In this document: one piece after another, positions 5,286 to 6,412 of the stretch
Layout of the letters: the number at the start of each line of letters is the position of its first letter
Numbering within the stretch: position 1 is the first letter of the stretch
Source: Dehalococcoidia bacterium
GTDB taxonomy: Bacteria; Chloroflexota; Dehalococcoidia; GIF9; UBA5629
Direction: 5' to 3'
Assembly: GCA_041653995.1 (NCBI GenBank)
Contig: JBAZEK010000025.1
Span: 1-6,412 of the forward strand
Length of the DNA: 6,412 nt
Translations under genes and position numbers: made by a program
The notes under the pieces: generated by a model
The model's input: the letters and a program-made list of their open reading frames with translations, nothing else
What the model was told of the DNA's origin: nothing
Databases searched by the model: none

Positions 5286-6412
5286 TTTAAGTCCTCCTGT
5301 ATCTTGGCCAGCGTCGGGATCACGTGATCTTTCATAACATTCTCGATCTGGTAGTCGGCTGATCGCTCAACCATCTCGTCCCGCCACGCTGGGTAAAGTG
5401 GATCATCCTTGTGGACGTACACATATTCCAGTTTGCTCACCACATCATCTACATCCACCTCGAATTGAAACCCACCCGGCACCAATGGCCGTTTGACTCC
5501 CTTAGTGATCTTCAATCCAAACCCAATCTCTCCCGCCCCCGCGAAGTCCGGCACGATAGTCGGGCACCCGCACGCCTGCGCGTCCATGATCGGCAGGCCG
5601 AACCCCTCGCCCACGCAACAGTTTAGGTGGACGTCGCTAACATTGTACATCAAGTTCAAGTAATCATTTCCAATCTGGCCGGTGTTGTAAGCGTACTGGT
5701 TGACGATCACCGCCGACTTGTTCTCAATCCCATACAATTCCATCAAGGAAGGAAGGTCTTCCCCATCACCCCACAAGCCTGTGACTTCTGTATGCAAATA
5801 CAAGAGAGCGTCTGGATGGATGGAACTGAACTTTTTCCACGCCTCAAAAATCACCGGGAAGTTTTTGCGCTTCCCGCTATTGGCGGACACCACGTTGACC
5901 AGGAACTTGCCTGTCAAATCCTTCTTGAGAATGTCACTGAACTGCTTCCGCAGTATGTCCCGACCAATCGGGCTCTTGTACATCACTGCCGGATCGAACG
6001 CACACGGCACGTAGAGCGGGTCGGCGATTCCTGCCACCTTAATAACTTTCTGTCCGAACCGAGTAGGGGCAATTACCCACCTGCATTCCTTCAACGGGGC
6101 GACGTTGCGCTTCATTAACGGGTCGCTGTCAGCCGGAACCCATGCCGCCCAGTTGGCCCTCTTGACCTCCTCGGTGCGGAGCACAAAAGCGTCCAGCCAC
6201 GACCATATAATATCTGCGCCCCAGTGTTGGGCGTGTTCGACCACGATATCTGTCCCATAATTTCCGATGTGGTTGCTGTGCGGGAACATCTTAATCCCGT
6301 TCCACAACTGCACACTGGAGAACAGGCCGGTGGAGCAACTGATCGCCACATCGTGACCAGCTGCCTTCAGAGCAGGTGTCCACAGGGCGGTCTGTGTCCC
6401 GTAGCCGGAGCC
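5267..6412 (-). CDS. GT4-like glycosyltransferase (5' end cut by window)
   Basis: Predicted retaining GT-B fold glycosyltransferase that would move a sugar from a nucleotide-sugar donor to an unknown acceptor. The frame stays open to the window edge. A GTG at 6349 is a possible start, but the 21 codons before it read GSGYGTQTALW...AAGHDVA, the glycine-rich N-terminal motif of GT4 enzymes, so the true start lies beyond 6412 and 381 residues are visible. The C-terminal donor-binding half shows an SGKRKNFP segment (fragment residues about 178-185) resembling the GT4 RKN/RKG motif, then VGEGFGLPIMDAQACGCP (about 267-284), the EX7E region with Asp in place of the second Glu. No signal peptide or membrane segment is seen, so a cytoplasmic enzyme is likely. 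It ends with TGA inside the next gene. Because it sits in a virion assembly operon, glycosylation of capsid or tail proteins is a reasonable inference. Modification of host surface glycan is the alternative. Family assignment is firm; the substrate is unknown. Confidence 0.5.
   Translation of the reverse strand, partial: GSGYGTQTALWTPALKAAGHDVAISCSTGLFSSVQLWNGIKMFPHSNHIGNYGTDIVVEHAQHWGADIIWSWLDAFVLRTEEVKRANWAAWVPADSDPLMKRNVAPLKECRWVIAPTRFGQKVIKVAGIADPLYVPCAFDPAVMYKSPIGRDILRKQFSDILKKDLTGKFLVNVVSANSGKRKNFPVIFEAWKKFSSIHPDALLYLHTEVTGLWGDGEDLPSLMELYGIENKSAVIVNQYAYNTGQIGNDYLNLMYNVSDVHLNCCVGEGFGLPIMDAQACGCPTIVPDFAGAGEIGFGLKITKGVKRPLVPGGFQFEVDVDDVVSKLEYVYVHKDDPLYPAWRDEMVERSADYQIENVMKDHVIPTLAKIQEDLKCSLAS
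5293..5298 (-). promoter_or_regulatory. ribosome binding site for the connector gene
   Basis: AGGAGG on the minus strand, 7 nt before the ATG at 5285. It lies within the last codons of the glycosyltransferase gene, showing that the overlapping connector start is genuine and independently initiated. Confidence 0.5.

Noticed and set aside
5627..6118. Plus-strand open frame of 163 codons opposite the glycosyltransferase
   Set aside because: It is antisense to a gene with clear GT4 motifs, and its product shows no domain pattern.

Overview
This window looks like part of a tailed double-stranded DNA virus (siphovirus-type Caudoviricetes), either a free phage genome or a prophage. Everything that can be supported as coding lies on the minus strand, so transcription runs from high to low coordinates. 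The order (head-tail connector, neck protein, tail terminator, tail tube, tail assembly chaperone with a frameshift, tape measure, distal-tail candidate) is the standard long non-contractile tail module. Strong Shine-Dalgarno sequences such as AGGAGGTG point to a bacterial host. Nothing here fixes the host taxon. No integrase, tRNA, attachment site or host gene is visible, so prophage versus virus cannot be decided.

Layout in transcription order. 6412-5267: GT4-like glycosyltransferase, with its 5' end cut by the window. 5285-4959: head-closure/connector protein, overlapping the glycosyltransferase by 19 bp. 4956-4504: HK97 gp10-like neck protein. 4501-4091: tail terminator candidate. 4068-3703 and 3689-3333: two tandem paralogous tail tube proteins. 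3332-3252: the only sizeable intergenic gap, holding a UUCG-loop hairpin. 3251-2805: chaperone gpG-like, which continues by -1 frameshifting at C CCA AAA (2817-2811) into a second frame ending at 2548, giving a gpGT-like fusion. 2548-1016: short tape measure protein. 1015-221: unrecognised 264-aa virion-locus protein. 221-1: a previously unlisted open frame that runs off the window.

The genes are packed as one operon. Junctions are TAATG overlaps (2548, 221), direct abutment (1016/1015) or 2-22 bp gaps, most with a clear ribosome binding site, which suggests translational coupling. In the usual scheme the connector and neck proteins close the filled head, the terminator caps the tail, the tube proteins polymerise around the tape measure, and gpG/gpGT chaperone the tape measure and recruit tube subunits. 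The glycosyltransferase is the accessory element. Its position inside the structural operon suggests, but does not prove, glycosylation of virion proteins.

The most interesting points are the well-phased -1 frameshift site, the duplicated tail tube genes under strong purifying selection, the glycosyltransferase embedded in the connector block, the hairpin after the second tube gene, and AT-rich patches that suggest mosaicism. I did not find a defence system, CRISPR array or clearly unprecedented machinery.
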